From contig NZ_CP013481.2 of the NCBI RefSeq assembly GCF_001465595.2, forward strand, positions 2,108,001 through 2,172,000: a stretch of DNA of 64,000 nt, written 5' to 3'. Positions 1 through 8,874 of this stretch are shown here, piece by piece; within the stretch, counting starts at the first letter, position 1, and each line of letters opens with the position of its first letter. This DNA is from Pandoraea apista. GTDB lineage: Bacteria > Pseudomonadota > Gammaproteobacteria > Burkholderiales > Burkholderiaceae. The translations under genes were made by a program, and so were the position numbers. The notes below the pieces were generated by a model that was given only the letters and a program-made list of their open reading frames with translations, did not search any database and was not told the DNA's origin.

Positions 1-365
1 TCAGCGTTGGCGATTTCGTTTTGTCGGGTGGCGAGTTGCCTGCCATGGCGTTGATGGATTCGCTGATCCGGCTACTGCCGGGGGCGCTGAACGACGAACA
101 ATCGGCTCAGCAGGACAGTTTCGTGAATGGACTGCTCGATTGCCCGCATTACACGCGGCCTGAAGAGTACGAAGGTGTGCGCGTGCCCGATGTGCTGTTG
201 GGCGGGCACCACGCAGAGATTGAAAAATGGCGACGCCGCGAGGCGTTGACCAATACCTGGCGCAAGCGTCCCGATCTGATCGAGAGTGCGCGCGCCAACG
301 GATTGCTCAGTCGTGCTGATGAGGCGTGGCTGGCAAGCCTGCGGGCCGATACGTCGGTCAAGTAG
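1..365 (+). CDS. trmD: tRNA (guanine-37-N1)-methyltransferase TrmD, C-terminal part
   Basis: This is the last ~120 residues of a gene that begins before the window; the frame is open from base 3. TrmD methylates N1 of G37 next to the anticodon and so limits +1 frameshifting. The first visible residues, [15 protein letters not shown], match the S-adenosylmethionine-binding trefoil-knot segment of the SPOUT family. They are followed by the conserved [16 protein letters not shown] and VLLGGHH..I..W stretches and a helical tail. The gene lies 103 bp upstream of rplS, the usual end of the rpsP-rimM-trmD-rplS operon, so rpsP and rimM are expected just outside the window. Confidence 0.95.
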   Translation, partial: SVGDFVLSGGELPAMALMDSLIRLLPGALNDEQSAQQDSFVNGLLDCPHYTRPEEYEGVRVPDVLLGGHHAEIEKWRRREALTNTWRKRPDLIESARANGLLSRADEAWLASLRADTSVK

Positions 366-468
366 GTCGCGGGTGTCGTCATGGGGACGGCATTCGGTTT
401 GAACCCATCCTCTGTCGGGGCCGGCATGCCGGTATATAACGCCGATACGATGGCACAAGGAGTGGTAA

Positions 469-858
469 ATGAATCTGATCGCTAAGATCGAGCAGGAAGA
501 AATCGCGCGTCTGACCGCGAACAAGACGATCCCCGACTTCGCCCCGGGCGACACCGTGATCGTCAACGTGAACGTTGTGGAAGGTACGCGCAAGCGTGTG
601 CAGGCTTACGAAGGTGTTGTGATCGCCAAGCGTAACCGCGGCCTGAACTCGGCGTTCATCGTTCGCAAGATTTCGTCAGGTGAAGGCGTTGAGCGTACGT
701 TCCAGACGTACTCGCCGCTGATCGCCAGCATCGAAGTCAAGCGTCGTGGTGATGTTCGCCGCGCCAAGCTGTACTACCTGCGCGAGCGTTCGGGCAAGTC
801 GGCACGTATCAAGGAAAAGCTCACGTTCAAGAGCAAGACCACTGCTGCTGCCGAGTAA
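469..858 (+). CDS. rplS: Large ribosomal subunit protein bL19
   Basis: 129-residue bL19, which sits at the 30S-50S interface. Length and sequence match the family throughout: [12 protein letters not shown] at the N-terminus, [14 protein letters not shown], the [15 protein letters not shown] core, [13 protein letters not shown], and [20 protein letters not shown] near the end. A good AGGAG ribosome-binding site lies just before the ATG. It follows trmD in the same direction and is followed by a strong hairpin terminator at 915, so it is the last gene of its operon. Confidence 0.98.
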   Translation: MNLIAKIEQEEIARLTANKTIPDFAPGDTVIVNVNVVEGTRKRVQAYEGVVIAKRNRGLNSAFIVRKISSGEGVERTFQTYSPLIASIEVKRRGDVRRAKLYYLRERSGKSARIKEKLTFKSKTTAAAE

Positions 859-914
859 GTCGGACGCCGCTACGCCTGGCGACCTCGTGGCCGGGCGCAG
901 CCAAAACCGCATGG

Positions 915-942
915 AAAAAGCACCCTTCGGGGTGCTTTTTTC
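915..942 (+). terminator. Rho-independent terminator of the trmD-rplS operon
   Basis: A perfect GCACCC/GGGTGC stem (920-925 with 930-935) closes a TTCG tetraloop. It is preceded by an A-run and followed by seven T residues. It sits about 60 bp after the rplS stop. Confidence 0.9.
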
Positions 943-1091
943 ATTGTGTCAGGCCGCATCTATCGCAATGCGGCGGCGCGTCATCGCCAATGAATGCGAC
1001 GAATTGCCGAGGGATTGGCATTTTCTTCGCGAGTACGCATTTCCGGCTTACTCGCTAAAATAGCGAAGTTATTTCTCATTTAAAGGTCTAC

Positions 1092-1778
1092 GTGGCGCCA
1101 CCTCTCATCCTGCATCCTGAAGCGTTACCCATCGTCTCGACGGGCGAAGGGGAGCCCACGGTGCCGGCAGAGCGGCTGACCCCCGACGCGTTACGAGATC
1201 GCCTCGCCAGCCCACCGATATGGACACCGGAGTCAGGCGCCATCGAGCTTGTCTCCCCGTCACTCTTCACGCCACGGGCTGCCGCCGTGCTCGTGCCACT
1301 GGTGATGCGTCCGCATGGCACCACGGTATTGCTCACCCGGCGCACGCAGCATCTCAGCACGCATGCGGGACAAGTCAGTTTCCCTGGCGGTAGTCGGGAG
1401 CCCGATGACCCGACGCCGATTGCGACTGCCTTGCGCGAGTCGCGAGAGGAAATCGGGCTTGATTCCAGGGTGGTGGAAGTCATTGGCCGCTTGCCTGACT
1501 ATGTCACGGGCACAGGTTTTCGTGTCGCGCCGGTCGTGGGGTTGGTCAAGCCGCCGTTCGATCTCGTGGCCGATGCCGGTGAGGTGGACGAGATTTTCGA
1601 AGTCCCGCTCGATTTTCTGATGAACCCCGCGCATCATCAGATTCGCGTCTTCAACTATCAGGTGGGCGAGCGCCGGTTTTACGCGATGCCTTATCCGAAG
1701 CCGGCGGGCGGAGAGTACTTCATCTGGGGAGCGACAGCTGGCATGCTGCGTAATTTCTATCAACTGCTGCGGGCTTGA
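1092..1778 (+). CDS. Nudix hydrolase, coenzyme A pyrophosphatase type (NudL/YeaB-like)
   Basis: 228-residue Nudix protein of the CoA diphosphatase subgroup, which cleaves CoA and its thioesters to 4'-phosphopantetheine and 3',5'-ADP. The subgroup signature is visible at about residues 78-100 (LLTRRTQHLSTHAGQ then VSFPGG). The Nudix box follows and ends in the metal-binding RESREEIGL. The C-terminus carries the expected YFIWGATAGML motif. The start is a GTG with AAAGG upstream; no better ATG exists before the conserved region. It stands alone between the rplS terminator and the cobD-like gene. The exact substrate cannot be read from sequence. Confidence 0.88.
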   Translation: MAPPLILHPEALPIVSTGEGEPTVPAERLTPDALRDRLASPPIWTPESGAIELVSPSLFTPRAAAVLVPLVMRPHGTTVLLTRRTQHLSTHAGQVSFPGGSREPDDPTPIATALRESREEIGLDSRVVEVIGRLPDYVTGTGFRVAPVVGLVKPPFDLVADAGEVDEIFEVPLDFLMNPAHHQIRVFNYQVGERRFYAMPYPKPAGGEYFIWGATAGMLRNFYQLLRA

Positions 1779-1913
1779 TGCGAAAGACGAATCGATTTCG
1801 CGAGTTGTCTGCTCGAACGATGAATTGAGCGCGCCGTAGAGGCGCTTGGGGCGGGCATTCGCGAGAAGCTGTGCTATCGTTACATCATTCCGTCTGGTGA
1901 TCTGAACGCACGC

Positions 1914-2852
1914 ATGACATTCTTTTCGGTACTCCTCGCGCTGATCCTCGAGCAGGTGCGTGCGCTCTCCACGCAAAACCCGATCTACAACCTGATTCGC
2001 TCCCACGCGACCCACACTTCGCAGACCTTCGACGCGGGGCAACCCCGTCATGGCGTACTTGCATGGCTGGTCGTCGTGTTGCCGTTCGTGCTGGCCGTCG
2101 GCGTTGTCTACTACCTGCTGATGCGGGTCAACATTTTCCTGGGTTTTGCATGGAACGTGTTCATCGTCTACCTGACGATGGGCTTCCGGCAGTTCAGTCA
2201 CTATTTCACCGACATTCATGTCGCGCTGAACAACGACAACGTGAGCGAGGCGCGCGAAATTCTGCGCCAGTGGATTGGTATCGACACGGTCGACATGCCG
2301 GTGGATGAAATCGTGCGCCACACGTTGTTGCATGCGGTTATTGCGTCGCATCGTCACGTATTTGGTGTGTTCTTCTGGTTCCTGATGCCGGTCGGTCCGG
2401 CCGGCGCCGTGTTGTACCGTCTCGCGGAATATCTGTCGCGTCGCTGGACGGAGAACGTGCCGGATCGTAGCCCTGCGTTCGGCGCATTTGCACGCAAGGC
2501 GTTTTACGTGATCGATTGGGTGCCTGCACGGTTGACGGCGATCGGCTTCGCCATCGTCGGTAACTTTGAAGATGCGATCTACGCGTGGCGTCACTTCGCC
2601 AAGCAGTGGCCGAACGAGAACGAGGGAATTCTGTTGGCCGCCGGAAGCGGTGCGCTCGGCGCGCGACTCACGGGGCCGCTGGCGGAAGTCTCCAGTGTCG
2701 ACGCGCTCAATCAGGTCGACGATGCAGTCCTGCCGGTCGGTAGCGAATGCACGCCTCGTACGCTTCAGGCGGCGGTTGGGCTGGTATGGCGGGCGGTCTT
2801 GTTGTGGATGCTGCTATTGCTGCTGCTCACCCTCGCCGTGTGGTTGGGCTGA
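1914..2852 (+). CDS. CobD/CbiB family membrane protein
   Basis: 312 residues with hydrophobic segments near the N-terminus (residues 1-15), at about 50-85, 145-165, and at the very C-terminus. It resembles the CobD/CbiB family, whose founding members attach aminopropanol to cobyric acid in cobalamin synthesis. The stretch SEAREILRQWIGIDT followed by IVRHTLLHAVIASHRHVFGVFFWF is the recognisable part; it matches the family region where the reference enzymes have their acidic and histidine residues. No other cobalamin gene is nearby, and this betaproteobacterial branch, found next to rsgA, has no proven role. The family call is fairly safe; activity as adenosylcobinamide-phosphate synthase is doubtful. 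Confidence 0.75.
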   Translation: MTFFSVLLALILEQVRALSTQNPIYNLIRSHATHTSQTFDAGQPRHGVLAWLVVVLPFVLAVGVVYYLLMRVNIFLGFAWNVFIVYLTMGFRQFSHYFTDIHVALNNDNVSEAREILRQWIGIDTVDMPVDEIVRHTLLHAVIASHRHVFGVFFWFLMPVGPAGAVLYRLAEYLSRRWTENVPDRSPAFGAFARKAFYVIDWVPARLTAIGFAIVGNFEDAIYAWRHFAKQWPNENEGILLAAGSGALGARLTGPLAEVSSVDALNQVDDAVLPVGSECTPRTLQAAVGLVWRAVLLWMLLLLLLTLAVWLG

Positions 2853-2884
2853 GGCTCACACCACGAGCCTCATGAGGCATTTAC

Positions 2885-2912
2885 AAAAAACCCCGCAGAC
2901 GCGGGGTTTTTT
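2885..2912. terminator. Bidirectional terminator between the CobD-like gene and rsgA
   Basis: CCCCGC (2891-2896) pairs with GCGGGG (2901-2906) around an AGAC loop. Six A residues precede it and six T residues follow it, so it can stop transcription from both convergent genes. Confidence 0.9.
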
Positions 2913-2943
2913 ATTGCCGATCCCTCTGAAAGGGCCGGTGTCC

Positions 2944-3885
2944 TTAATACGGAATCTGTTGCTCCGATTCGTGAACAAGCTGCGCATACAGGGCATGCCG
3001 CTGTTTCGAGATCCGCCCGTCGGCGACGGCCTCGAGAATGGCGCAACCCGGCTCTTTCAGATGGTGACAGTTGTAGAAACGACATCCCGTGAGCAATGGA
3101 CGAAACTCGGGAAATGCACGCTCCAATGCCCCTTCTTTGAGATGGTGCAGACCAAACTCCTGGAAGCCGGGTGAGTCGATGAGCAAGCCACCGTCGGGCA
3201 GATGAAAGATACGTGTGAAGGTGGTCGTGTGCTTGCCGGAGTTCAGCACCGTGGAGATTTCACGGGTCGCCGCGTCGGCGTCGGGTACTACGAGGTTCAC
3301 AAGGCTGGATTTGCCCATGCCCGACTGCCCGAGCAGCAGCGATGCCTGATGCGCGAGACGCGGCAGCAGTAGCGCCTTCGCCGTCTCCGGGTCAGCGCGT
3401 ACAGACAGTTCCAGTACCTCATAACCCAGCGCTCGGTAAGGCGCAAGACGCTCACGTGCTGCGGGCAGGGCATCCGCCACGTCCGTCTTGTTGAGGACGA
3501 TCAGCGGCCGCAACTCGTTGGCTTCCGCCGCGACGAGCGCACGGCCGAGCAGATCCTCGCTGAAGTACGGCTCAGTTGCCAGCATGATGACTAGCTGATC
3601 AATGTTGGCAGCGAACAGCTTGCTCTTGAACTGGTCGGAGCGATAGAGCAGATTGCGGCGCGGCAGAATTTCTTCGATCACCCCCTGATCGCCCGTGCGT
3701 GCCCAGGCTACCTCGTCACCCACCGCAATCTCGCTCTTCTTGCCGCGCGGGAAGCAGAGTACCGTCTCGCCATCGTCGGCTTCAACGACATAGTGACGAC
3801 CGTGGGCCGCAGCCACGCGGCCGTGGCGTCGTTCCTGAGGGGTCGTATCGACCACCATGGCTTTCGCTTTGCTGCTTCGCTTCAT
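2944..3885 (-). CDS. rsgA: Ribosome small-subunit-dependent GTPase RsgA
   Basis: 313-residue circularly permuted GTPase that helps late maturation of the 30S subunit. An N-terminal OB-fold (about residues 20-80) is followed by permuted G motifs: NKTD (G4) at 132-135, P-loop GQSGMGKSS (G1) at 186-194 and DSPG (G3) at 237-240. The C-terminal zinc finger has C268, C273, H275 and C281. All expected motifs are intact. Its ATG overlaps the TGA of the upstream M48 protease gene (ATGA), so the two are translationally coupled. Confidence 0.97.
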   Translation of the reverse strand: MKRSSKAKAMVVDTTPQERRHGRVAAAHGRHYVVEADDGETVLCFPRGKKSEIAVGDEVAWARTGDQGVIEEILPRRNLLYRSDQFKSKLFAANIDQLVIMLATEPYFSEDLLGRALVAAEANELRPLIVLNKTDVADALPAARERLAPYRALGYEVLELSVRADPETAKALLLPRLAHQASLLLGQSGMGKSSLVNLVVPDADAATREISTVLNSGKHTTTFTRIFHLPDGGLLIDSPGFQEFGLHHLKEGALERAFPEFRPLLTGCRFYNCHHLKEPGCAILEAVADGRISKQRHALYAQLVHESEQQIPY

Positions 3886-5129
3886 GCGTGCCCCAGCAGA
3901 CGGTCGATACGCTGGGAGGCAGGCGGATGCGAGTAGTAAAACGCGGTGTAGACCGGGTCGGGCGTCAGGGTCGACGCGTTGTCCTGATACAGCTTTACAA
4001 GGGCATTGATCAGATCGCTGGCTTGTGTCTGGCTGGCGGCGAATGCGTCGGCCTCGAACTCATGTTTGCGGGACGTCAGGCTGCTCAGCGGGCTCGCGAA
4101 GAAGCCGAACACCGGCAACACGAGGAAGAACAACACGAGCGCCAACGCATTGTTGCTGCCGGTCATCGACGGCATCACGCCGAGTTCGGTATAGAACCAT
4201 GTGCGTCCGGCCAGCCATCCGAGCAGCGCAAGGAACGCCAGGGACAACGCGAAAGCGACGACCAGCCGTTTGGTAATGTGGCGACGTTTAAAGTGTCCCA
4301 GCTCGTGTGCCAGCACCGCTTCGATTTCAGCGGGCGAGAGTCGCTCGATCAACGTATCGAAGAACACGATGCGCTTGGCGCGGCCGAATCCGCTGAAGTA
4401 CGCGTTGCCATGAGCCGAGCGCTTGGAGCCGTCCATTACGAAGAGGCCGCGCGCCGCGAAACCGCAGCGCTTCATTAGGCCTTCAATGCGTTGTGCCAGC
4501 GAGGCATCGGCGAGCGGCTCGAACTTGTTGAACATTGGTGCGATGACGTGCGGGAAGATGAACTGCACGAACAGATTGAAGGCAACCCAGACAATCCACG
4601 TGTACAGCCACCACAGCGGTCCCGCTCGCTCCATCAGCCACAGTACGACGAAGAGCAGCGGCAACCCGAGCACAATCCCGATGGCAGTGCCCTTGAGCAG
4701 ATCGACGATGAACAGCCCTAGCGACATGCGGTTGAAGCCAAAGCGCTGCTCGATGACAAACTGCCGCACATAAGTGAACGGCAGGTCGACGATGCCTGAG
4801 ATCAGGAGCACGGCGGCGATCAGCGCGATCTGGCCCAGATAGCCCTCGCCAAGCCATTCGGAGATACCGATATGCAGCAGATTCAATCCGCCAAGCAGCG
4901 TGAAAGCGACGAGCAGCACGGCCTGGGCGAAGATCTCTGCCATGCCGAGCCGAGTACGGGCGACCGTGTAATCGGCGGCACGCTGGTGATCGGTCAGCGT
5001 GATCGTATCGGCGAACCGTTCGGGAACGGCAGCCCGATGGGCGACCACATGGCGAACCTGACGGGCGGCCAGCCAGAGCTTGGTCATGACCATCGCCAGC
5101 AGGAAGATCACGAAGAGATAAGTGAACAT
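3882..5129 (-). CDS. M48 family metallopeptidase, Ste24/CaaX-protease type
   Basis: 415-residue integral membrane zinc protease. It has a first membrane helix at residues 3-18, helices at about 65-85, 100-120, 140-165 and 172-195, then the catalytic HELGH motif at 275-279. The likely third zinc ligand is in the later HEFEAD motif. This matches the Ste24-like branch with the M48 N-terminal domain, thought in bacteria to act in membrane protein quality control. The open frame runs further upstream, but homology begins at [13 protein letters not shown], so the start was placed there; no clear Shine-Dalgarno sequence precedes it. It overlaps rsgA by 4 bp and is divergent from orn. Confidence 0.9.
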   Translation of the reverse strand: MFTYLFVIFLLAMVMTKLWLAARQVRHVVAHRAAVPERFADTITLTDHQRAADYTVARTRLGMAEIFAQAVLLVAFTLLGGLNLLHIGISEWLGEGYLGQIALIAAVLLISGIVDLPFTYVRQFVIEQRFGFNRMSLGLFIVDLLKGTAIGIVLGLPLLFVVLWLMERAGPLWWLYTWIVWVAFNLFVQFIFPHVIAPMFNKFEPLADASLAQRIEGLMKRCGFAARGLFVMDGSKRSAHGNAYFSGFGRAKRIVFFDTLIERLSPAEIEAVLAHELGHFKRRHITKRLVVAFALSLAFLALLGWLAGRTWFYTELGVMPSMTGSNNALALVLFFLVLPVFGFFASPLSSLTSRKHEFEADAFAASQTQASDLINALVKLYQDNASTLTPDPVYTAFYYSHPPASQRIDRLLGHA

Positions 5130-5231
5130 GCGCTTTAGGAGAATCCGAAGTATGCGAGAATTATAAGTTCTTTCGACCGGCCAGGCGCCGCGCCGGTCGC
5201 CAACCGATGCGTTTTCCAGAGTCTTCCGATC

Positions 5232-5870
5232 ATGTCTGTCATCCCATCCCAAAATCCCGCGTCTGCCGCTGCCGAGACGACGCTCGCCCGCGCCGAGTTC
5301 AATTTGGTCTGGCTCGACATGGAAATGACCGGTTTGCAGCCTGACAGCGACCGGATTATCGAGGTGGCGGTCGTTGTCACGGATTCTGCGCTGACGCGTC
5401 GTATCGAGGGGCCGGTTTTCGCAATCCACCAGTCAGATGCAGTGCTGGACGGCATGGACGACTGGAATAAATCGACGCATGGCCGCTCGGGGCTGATCGA
5501 CCGGGTGAAGGCATCGGTCATTGATGAGGCCTCGGCGGAAGCCCAACTGATCGAGTTCCTGTCCCAATACGTGCCGCCGAACAAGTCGCCGATGTGCGGC
5601 AACTCGATTTGCCAGGACCGCCGCTTCATGGCGCGTTACATGCCCAAGCTCGAAGCCTTCTTCCATTACCGGAATCTGGACGTCAGCACACTCAAGGAAC
5701 TGTGCCGCCGCTGGGAACCGACGGTCTACAAAGGCTTTACCAAGCGTGCAGCGCACACGGCGTTGGCCGACATTCACGAGTCGATCGACGAACTGGTGTA
5801 TTACCGCGAACATTTCCTGAAAACAGCCGTGCCTGGCGCGCCGGACGCCCCGGCATCTGCGCCGGTCTGA
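5232..5870 (+). CDS. orn: Oligoribonuclease
   Basis: 212-residue DEDDh 3'-5' exonuclease that degrades 2-5-nucleotide RNAs, including pGpG from c-di-GMP turnover. The DEDD residues are seen in WLDMEMTGL (D, E at about residues 30-32), in the middle Asp of [10 protein letters not shown], and in [11 protein letters not shown] near the C-terminus. An N-terminal extension of about 20 Ala-rich residues and a short C-terminal tail make it longer than E. coli Orn (181 residues). It is divergent from the M48 protease gene and followed by a bidirectional terminator. Confidence 0.97.
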   Translation: MSVIPSQNPASAAAETTLARAEFNLVWLDMEMTGLQPDSDRIIEVAVVVTDSALTRRIEGPVFAIHQSDAVLDGMDDWNKSTHGRSGLIDRVKASVIDEASAEAQLIEFLSQYVPPNKSPMCGNSICQDRRFMARYMPKLEAFFHYRNLDVSTLKELCRRWEPTVYKGFTKRAAHTALADIHESIDELVYYREHFLKTAVPGAPDAPASAPV

Positions 5871-5884
5871 TGCTCGCCGTACGA

Positions 5885-5918
5885 TAAAAAACGCCAGCGA
5901 ATTCGCTGGCTTTTTTTG
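5885..5918. terminator. Bidirectional terminator between orn and mog
   Basis: An 18-bp perfect palindrome, GCCAGCGAATTCGCTGGC (5893-5910), is preceded by six A residues and followed by seven T residues. It lies between the convergent orn and mog genes. Confidence 0.9.
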
Positions 5919-5953
5919 TTTGGAATCACCACGCCAGCCAGACCGGCAGGGGC

Positions 5954-6574
5954 TTACGTCGACTTCGGGGCACGAATCGCGCTTTTGGGGCGGAACGCTT
6001 TGCAGATGCCTTCGTCCGTCTCGACGTATGGCCCGCCGATCAGGTCGATGCAGTAAGGCACGGCGGCAAAAATGCCGGGCACGACCGACTTGCCGTCGGC
6101 GTCGCGCAGCCCTTCGAGCGTTTCCTTGATCGACTTGGGTTGCCCGGGCAGGTTGATGATCAGGGCAGCGTGGTCCGCCGTCTCGCGGATCACTGCCACC
6201 TGACGCGACAAAATCGCCGTCGGAACGAAGCGCAGGCTGATCTGACGCATCTGTTCCCCAAAGCCCGGCATTTCCTTTGTGCCTGCACGCAGGGTGGCTT
6301 CCGGCGTGACATCGCGTCGCGCCGGGCCGGTGCCGCCGGTCGTGAGCACCAAGTCGCACTTCAAGGTGTCGACGAGATCGATCAGGGTCGCGGTGATGCC
6401 GTCGGCGTCGTCGGGAATCAAGCGGGTTTCGGCGACCCACGGCGAGGCCAGCGCGCTGGCGAGCCAGTCTTGCAGCGCAGGAATTCCCTGATCCTGATAC
6501 GTACCCTGGCTCGCGCGGTCGCTGATCGAGACCAGGCCTACGCGGAGTTCGTCCGGATGTGAGCGGGCGACCAT
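5954..6574 (-). CDS. mog: Molybdopterin adenylyltransferase
   Basis: 206-residue MogA-type protein that adenylylates molybdopterin before molybdate insertion. The MoCF fold is shown by VGLVSISDRASQGTYQDQG at the start, LTTGGTGPARRDVTPEAT in the middle (the substrate-binding TGGTG loop), and ALIINLPGQPKSIKETL. The length fits bacterial MogA. Its ATG overlaps the TGA of darP by one base (TGATG), so the two form one transcription unit reading leftward and ending at the terminator at 5885. Confidence 0.93.
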   Translation of the reverse strand: MVARSHPDELRVGLVSISDRASQGTYQDQGIPALQDWLASALASPWVAETRLIPDDADGITATLIDLVDTLKCDLVLTTGGTGPARRDVTPEATLRAGTKEMPGFGEQMRQISLRFVPTAILSRQVAVIRETADHAALIINLPGQPKSIKETLEGLRDADGKSVVPGIFAAVPYCIDLIGGPYVETDEGICKAFRPKSAIRAPKST

Positions 6575-7182
6575 CAGTCTTCCTCGCGAGTTGGGAATTC
6601 CGGCAGATCGCTATCGGCCACTTCCGAAGATTCGGCGGTCCCGGCCGATCCCGTGCCCAGCAGGTCCTTAAGGACCTGGAAGAGTTCGCGGAAAGCCTTG
6701 GGCGGCTTTTGTGCTGCCTGTTCGCGGCGAGCATTGCGAACGAGCGTGCGCAGTTGCTGGGCGTCGGCTTCCGGGTGCTGGGTCAGCAGTTCGGTGAGCG
6801 CTTCGTCCTTGGCCAAAAGGCGTTCGCGCCAGCGCTCAAGGGCGTGCAGCTTGGCGGTTTCCGCCTTCGAGACACCGTTGATGATGTCCAGAGCCCGGCG
6901 AATTGCCTCGACTTCCGACTCGTCCAGGGTGCGCATTTGCTTGCCCACATACTGCATTTGGCGGCGGCGGCCCTCGTGGGCTGTGATCTTGCGGCAGTCG
7001 CGGACGGCCCGTTCAAGGTTCTCGGGCATCGGCACGCGGGCGAGCGCGTCCTTGCCGAGATTGACCAGTTCTTCGCCCAGATCCTGCAAGGCATGCGACT
7101 CGCGCTTGCGCTGGGATTTGCTCGGGCCTTCGTCGGCAAGCTCGCTGTGAGCGATACGGTTAAAGCGTTGAATGTGCGTCAT
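6574..7182 (-). CDS. darP: Ribosome biogenesis factor DarP (YjgA/DUF615)
   Basis: 202-residue highly charged helical protein of the YjgA family, which binds dual-associated pre-50S particles. The family N-terminal block [22 protein letters not shown] is present, followed by [12 protein letters not shown] and a basic helical C-terminal half ending in an acidic tail. The frame continues 18 codons further upstream, but family proteins start at MTHIQRFNR, so that ATG was chosen. It is the first gene of a two-gene unit with mog and is divergent from pmbA. Confidence 0.92.
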   Translation of the reverse strand: MTHIQRFNRIAHSELADEGPSKSQRKRESHALQDLGEELVNLGKDALARVPMPENLERAVRDCRKITAHEGRRRQMQYVGKQMRTLDESEVEAIRRALDIINGVSKAETAKLHALERWRERLLAKDEALTELLTQHPEADAQQLRTLVRNARREQAAQKPPKAFRELFQVLKDLLGTGSAGTAESSEVADSDLPEFPTREED

Positions 7183-7297
7183 GGGCGCTATTGTAACGCG
7201 GCGCGCGCTGTCCAAATAGTTGCTGGGCCCATGCACTATGGTGGAGAAGTCGCGCTAAGATGGCGGTTCCTATTCAGCCACTGACCGAATCGCGCCG

Positions 7298-8656
7298 ATG
7301 TCCCAAGCGACCCAGCACTTCACGCACACCCAGGATCAACTCAAGGAAATCGTCAGCGACGTACTGCAATACGCCCGTTCGCTCGGCGCAACCGACGCGG
7401 CCGCCGAAATCTCCGAGGGCGACGGTCTGTCGGTCTCGGTGCGGCGCGGCAAGGTCGAGACCATTGAGCGCAACCGCGACAAGCTCGTGGGCGTGACGGT
7501 CTTCATCGGCCAGCGTCGCGGCAACGCCAGCACGTCGGATTTCTCGCGCAAGGCATTGCACGACACTGTCGATGCCGCCTACAACATTGCCCGTTTCACG
7601 GCAGAGGACGACTGCGCCGGGCTCGCCGAGTCTGAACTACTGGAAATGCATCCGCAGGATCTGTCGCTATTCCATCCGTGGCGCATTACGGCAGACGAAG
7701 CGGTGGAACTCGCCCGTCGAGCCGAGAAGGCGGCGCTCGACGTGAGCCCGATCATCCGCAATTCCGAAGGCGCCAGCGTGTCGGCGCAGCATTCGCAGTT
7801 CATGCTCGGCACGACGCGAGGCTTCCTCTCGGGGTATCCGTATTCGCGCCATTACCTGTCGGTCTCGCCGATTGCGGGTTCGGGCAGCCATATGCAGCGC
7901 GACGACTGGTATTCGTCCAAGCGCGCCGCCGAGGATCTGGCGTCGCCGGAATCGGTAGGCCGTTACGCTGCCGAGCGTGCGCTGGCCCGTCTGCATGCTC
8001 GCAAGCTCTCCACGCGCAAATGCGCGGTGCTGTTCGAGGCGCCGCTTGCTGCCGGCCTGCTGGGGGCGTTTGTGCAGGGCGTGAGCGGTGGAGCGCTGTA
8101 CCGCAAAGCCACGTTCCTCGTCGACACGCTGGGTAAGCCGGTGTTTGCCGATCACGTGGGGATTCACGAAGATCCGCATGTACCGCGCGCCATGGGCAGC
8201 GCTCCGTACGACGAGGAAGGCGTGAAAACGCGTGCCCGCGATGTCGTGAGCGATGGCGTTGTGCAAGGCTACTTCTTGTCGACGTACTCGGCTCGCAAGC
8301 TGGGCATGCAGACGACCGGCAACGCCGGCGGCTCGCACAACCTACGCATGTACAGCAAACTCACGGCACCGACCGATGACTTCCGGGCGATGTTGCGCAA
8401 GCTGGGCACCGGGTTGCTCGTGACCGAGTTGATGGGGCAGGGCGTGAACTATGTGACCGGTGACTATTCGCGTGGCGCGTCGGGCTTCTGGGTCGAGAAC
8501 GGTGAAATTCAGTATCCGGTCGAGGAAATCACGCTGGCCGGCAACTTGAACGACATGTTCCGCCAGATCGTGGCGATCGGTGCCGACACGCTCGTGCGGG
8601 GCACCAAAGAGGTGGGGTCGATCCTGATTGAACAAATGACCATCGCCGGTCATTGA
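7298..8656 (+). CDS. pmbA: Metalloprotease PmbA (TldE)
   Basis: 452-residue U62-family protein. In other bacteria PmbA/TldE pairs with TldD to process microcin B17 and CcdA. Full family length is present with typical blocks: YARSLGATDAAAEISEGDGLSV at the N-terminus, VMGSAPYDEEGVKTRARDVVSDG and GTGLLVTELMGQGVNYVTGDYSRGASGFWVENGE near the C-terminus. It is divergent from darP-mog, an arrangement common in Burkholderiales. TldD is not in the window. Confidence 0.95.
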   Translation: MSQATQHFTHTQDQLKEIVSDVLQYARSLGATDAAAEISEGDGLSVSVRRGKVETIERNRDKLVGVTVFIGQRRGNASTSDFSRKALHDTVDAAYNIARFTAEDDCAGLAESELLEMHPQDLSLFHPWRITADEAVELARRAEKAALDVSPIIRNSEGASVSAQHSQFMLGTTRGFLSGYPYSRHYLSVSPIAGSGSHMQRDDWYSSKRAAEDLASPESVGRYAAERALARLHARKLSTRKCAVLFEAPLAAGLLGAFVQGVSGGALYRKATFLVDTLGKPVFADHVGIHEDPHVPRAMGSAPYDEEGVKTRARDVVSDGVVQGYFLSTYSARKLGMQTTGNAGGSHNLRMYSKLTAPTDDFRAMLRKLGTGLLVTELMGQGVNYVTGDYSRGASGFWVENGEIQYPVEEITLAGNLNDMFRQIVAIGADTLVRGTKEVGSILIEQMTIAGH

Positions 8657-8768
8657 TGCTGCGAAAGGCCCTTGTGGCGCGATAAACGCGTTGCATTTAT
8701 GCGCCAAAGCGGGGCAAAAATCCATTTGCCGTGTCCTGCACAGGCAGTTTGCGTTATGCTTAGGAGTT

Positions 8769-8790
8769 TTCTTAAGCCGTGGCTTAAGAA
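8769..8790. promoter_or_regulatory. 22-bp perfect inverted repeat upstream of livK (candidate operator)
   Basis: Half-site TTCTTAAGCC and its exact reverse complement GGCTTAAGAA are separated by GT. It lies about 85 bp before the livK start. No T-run follows, so it looks like a protein-binding site rather than a terminator. The regulator is unknown. Confidence 0.5.
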
Positions 8791-8813
8791 CGGACACGGT
8801 AGTTAGGGTAATG

Positions 8814-8834
8814 GGCGCGCTCATAAGGCGCGCC
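8814..8834 (+). promoter_or_regulatory. Hairpin in the livK leader
   Basis: A 7-bp GC-only stem (GGCGCGC with GCGCGCC) closes a TCATAAG loop about 40 bp before the livK ATG. It may mark a leader structure or attenuator. There is no T-run long enough for a classical terminator. Confidence 0.3.
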
Positions 8835-8874
8835 TTCTCATAACTAGAGACTAGGTATTGGAGGAAGAAGACTC

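Noticed and set aside
8725..8760. A possible -35/-10 pair (TTGCCG and TATGCT) before livK
   Set aside because: The spacing is 23 bp, too long for a sigma-70 promoter.
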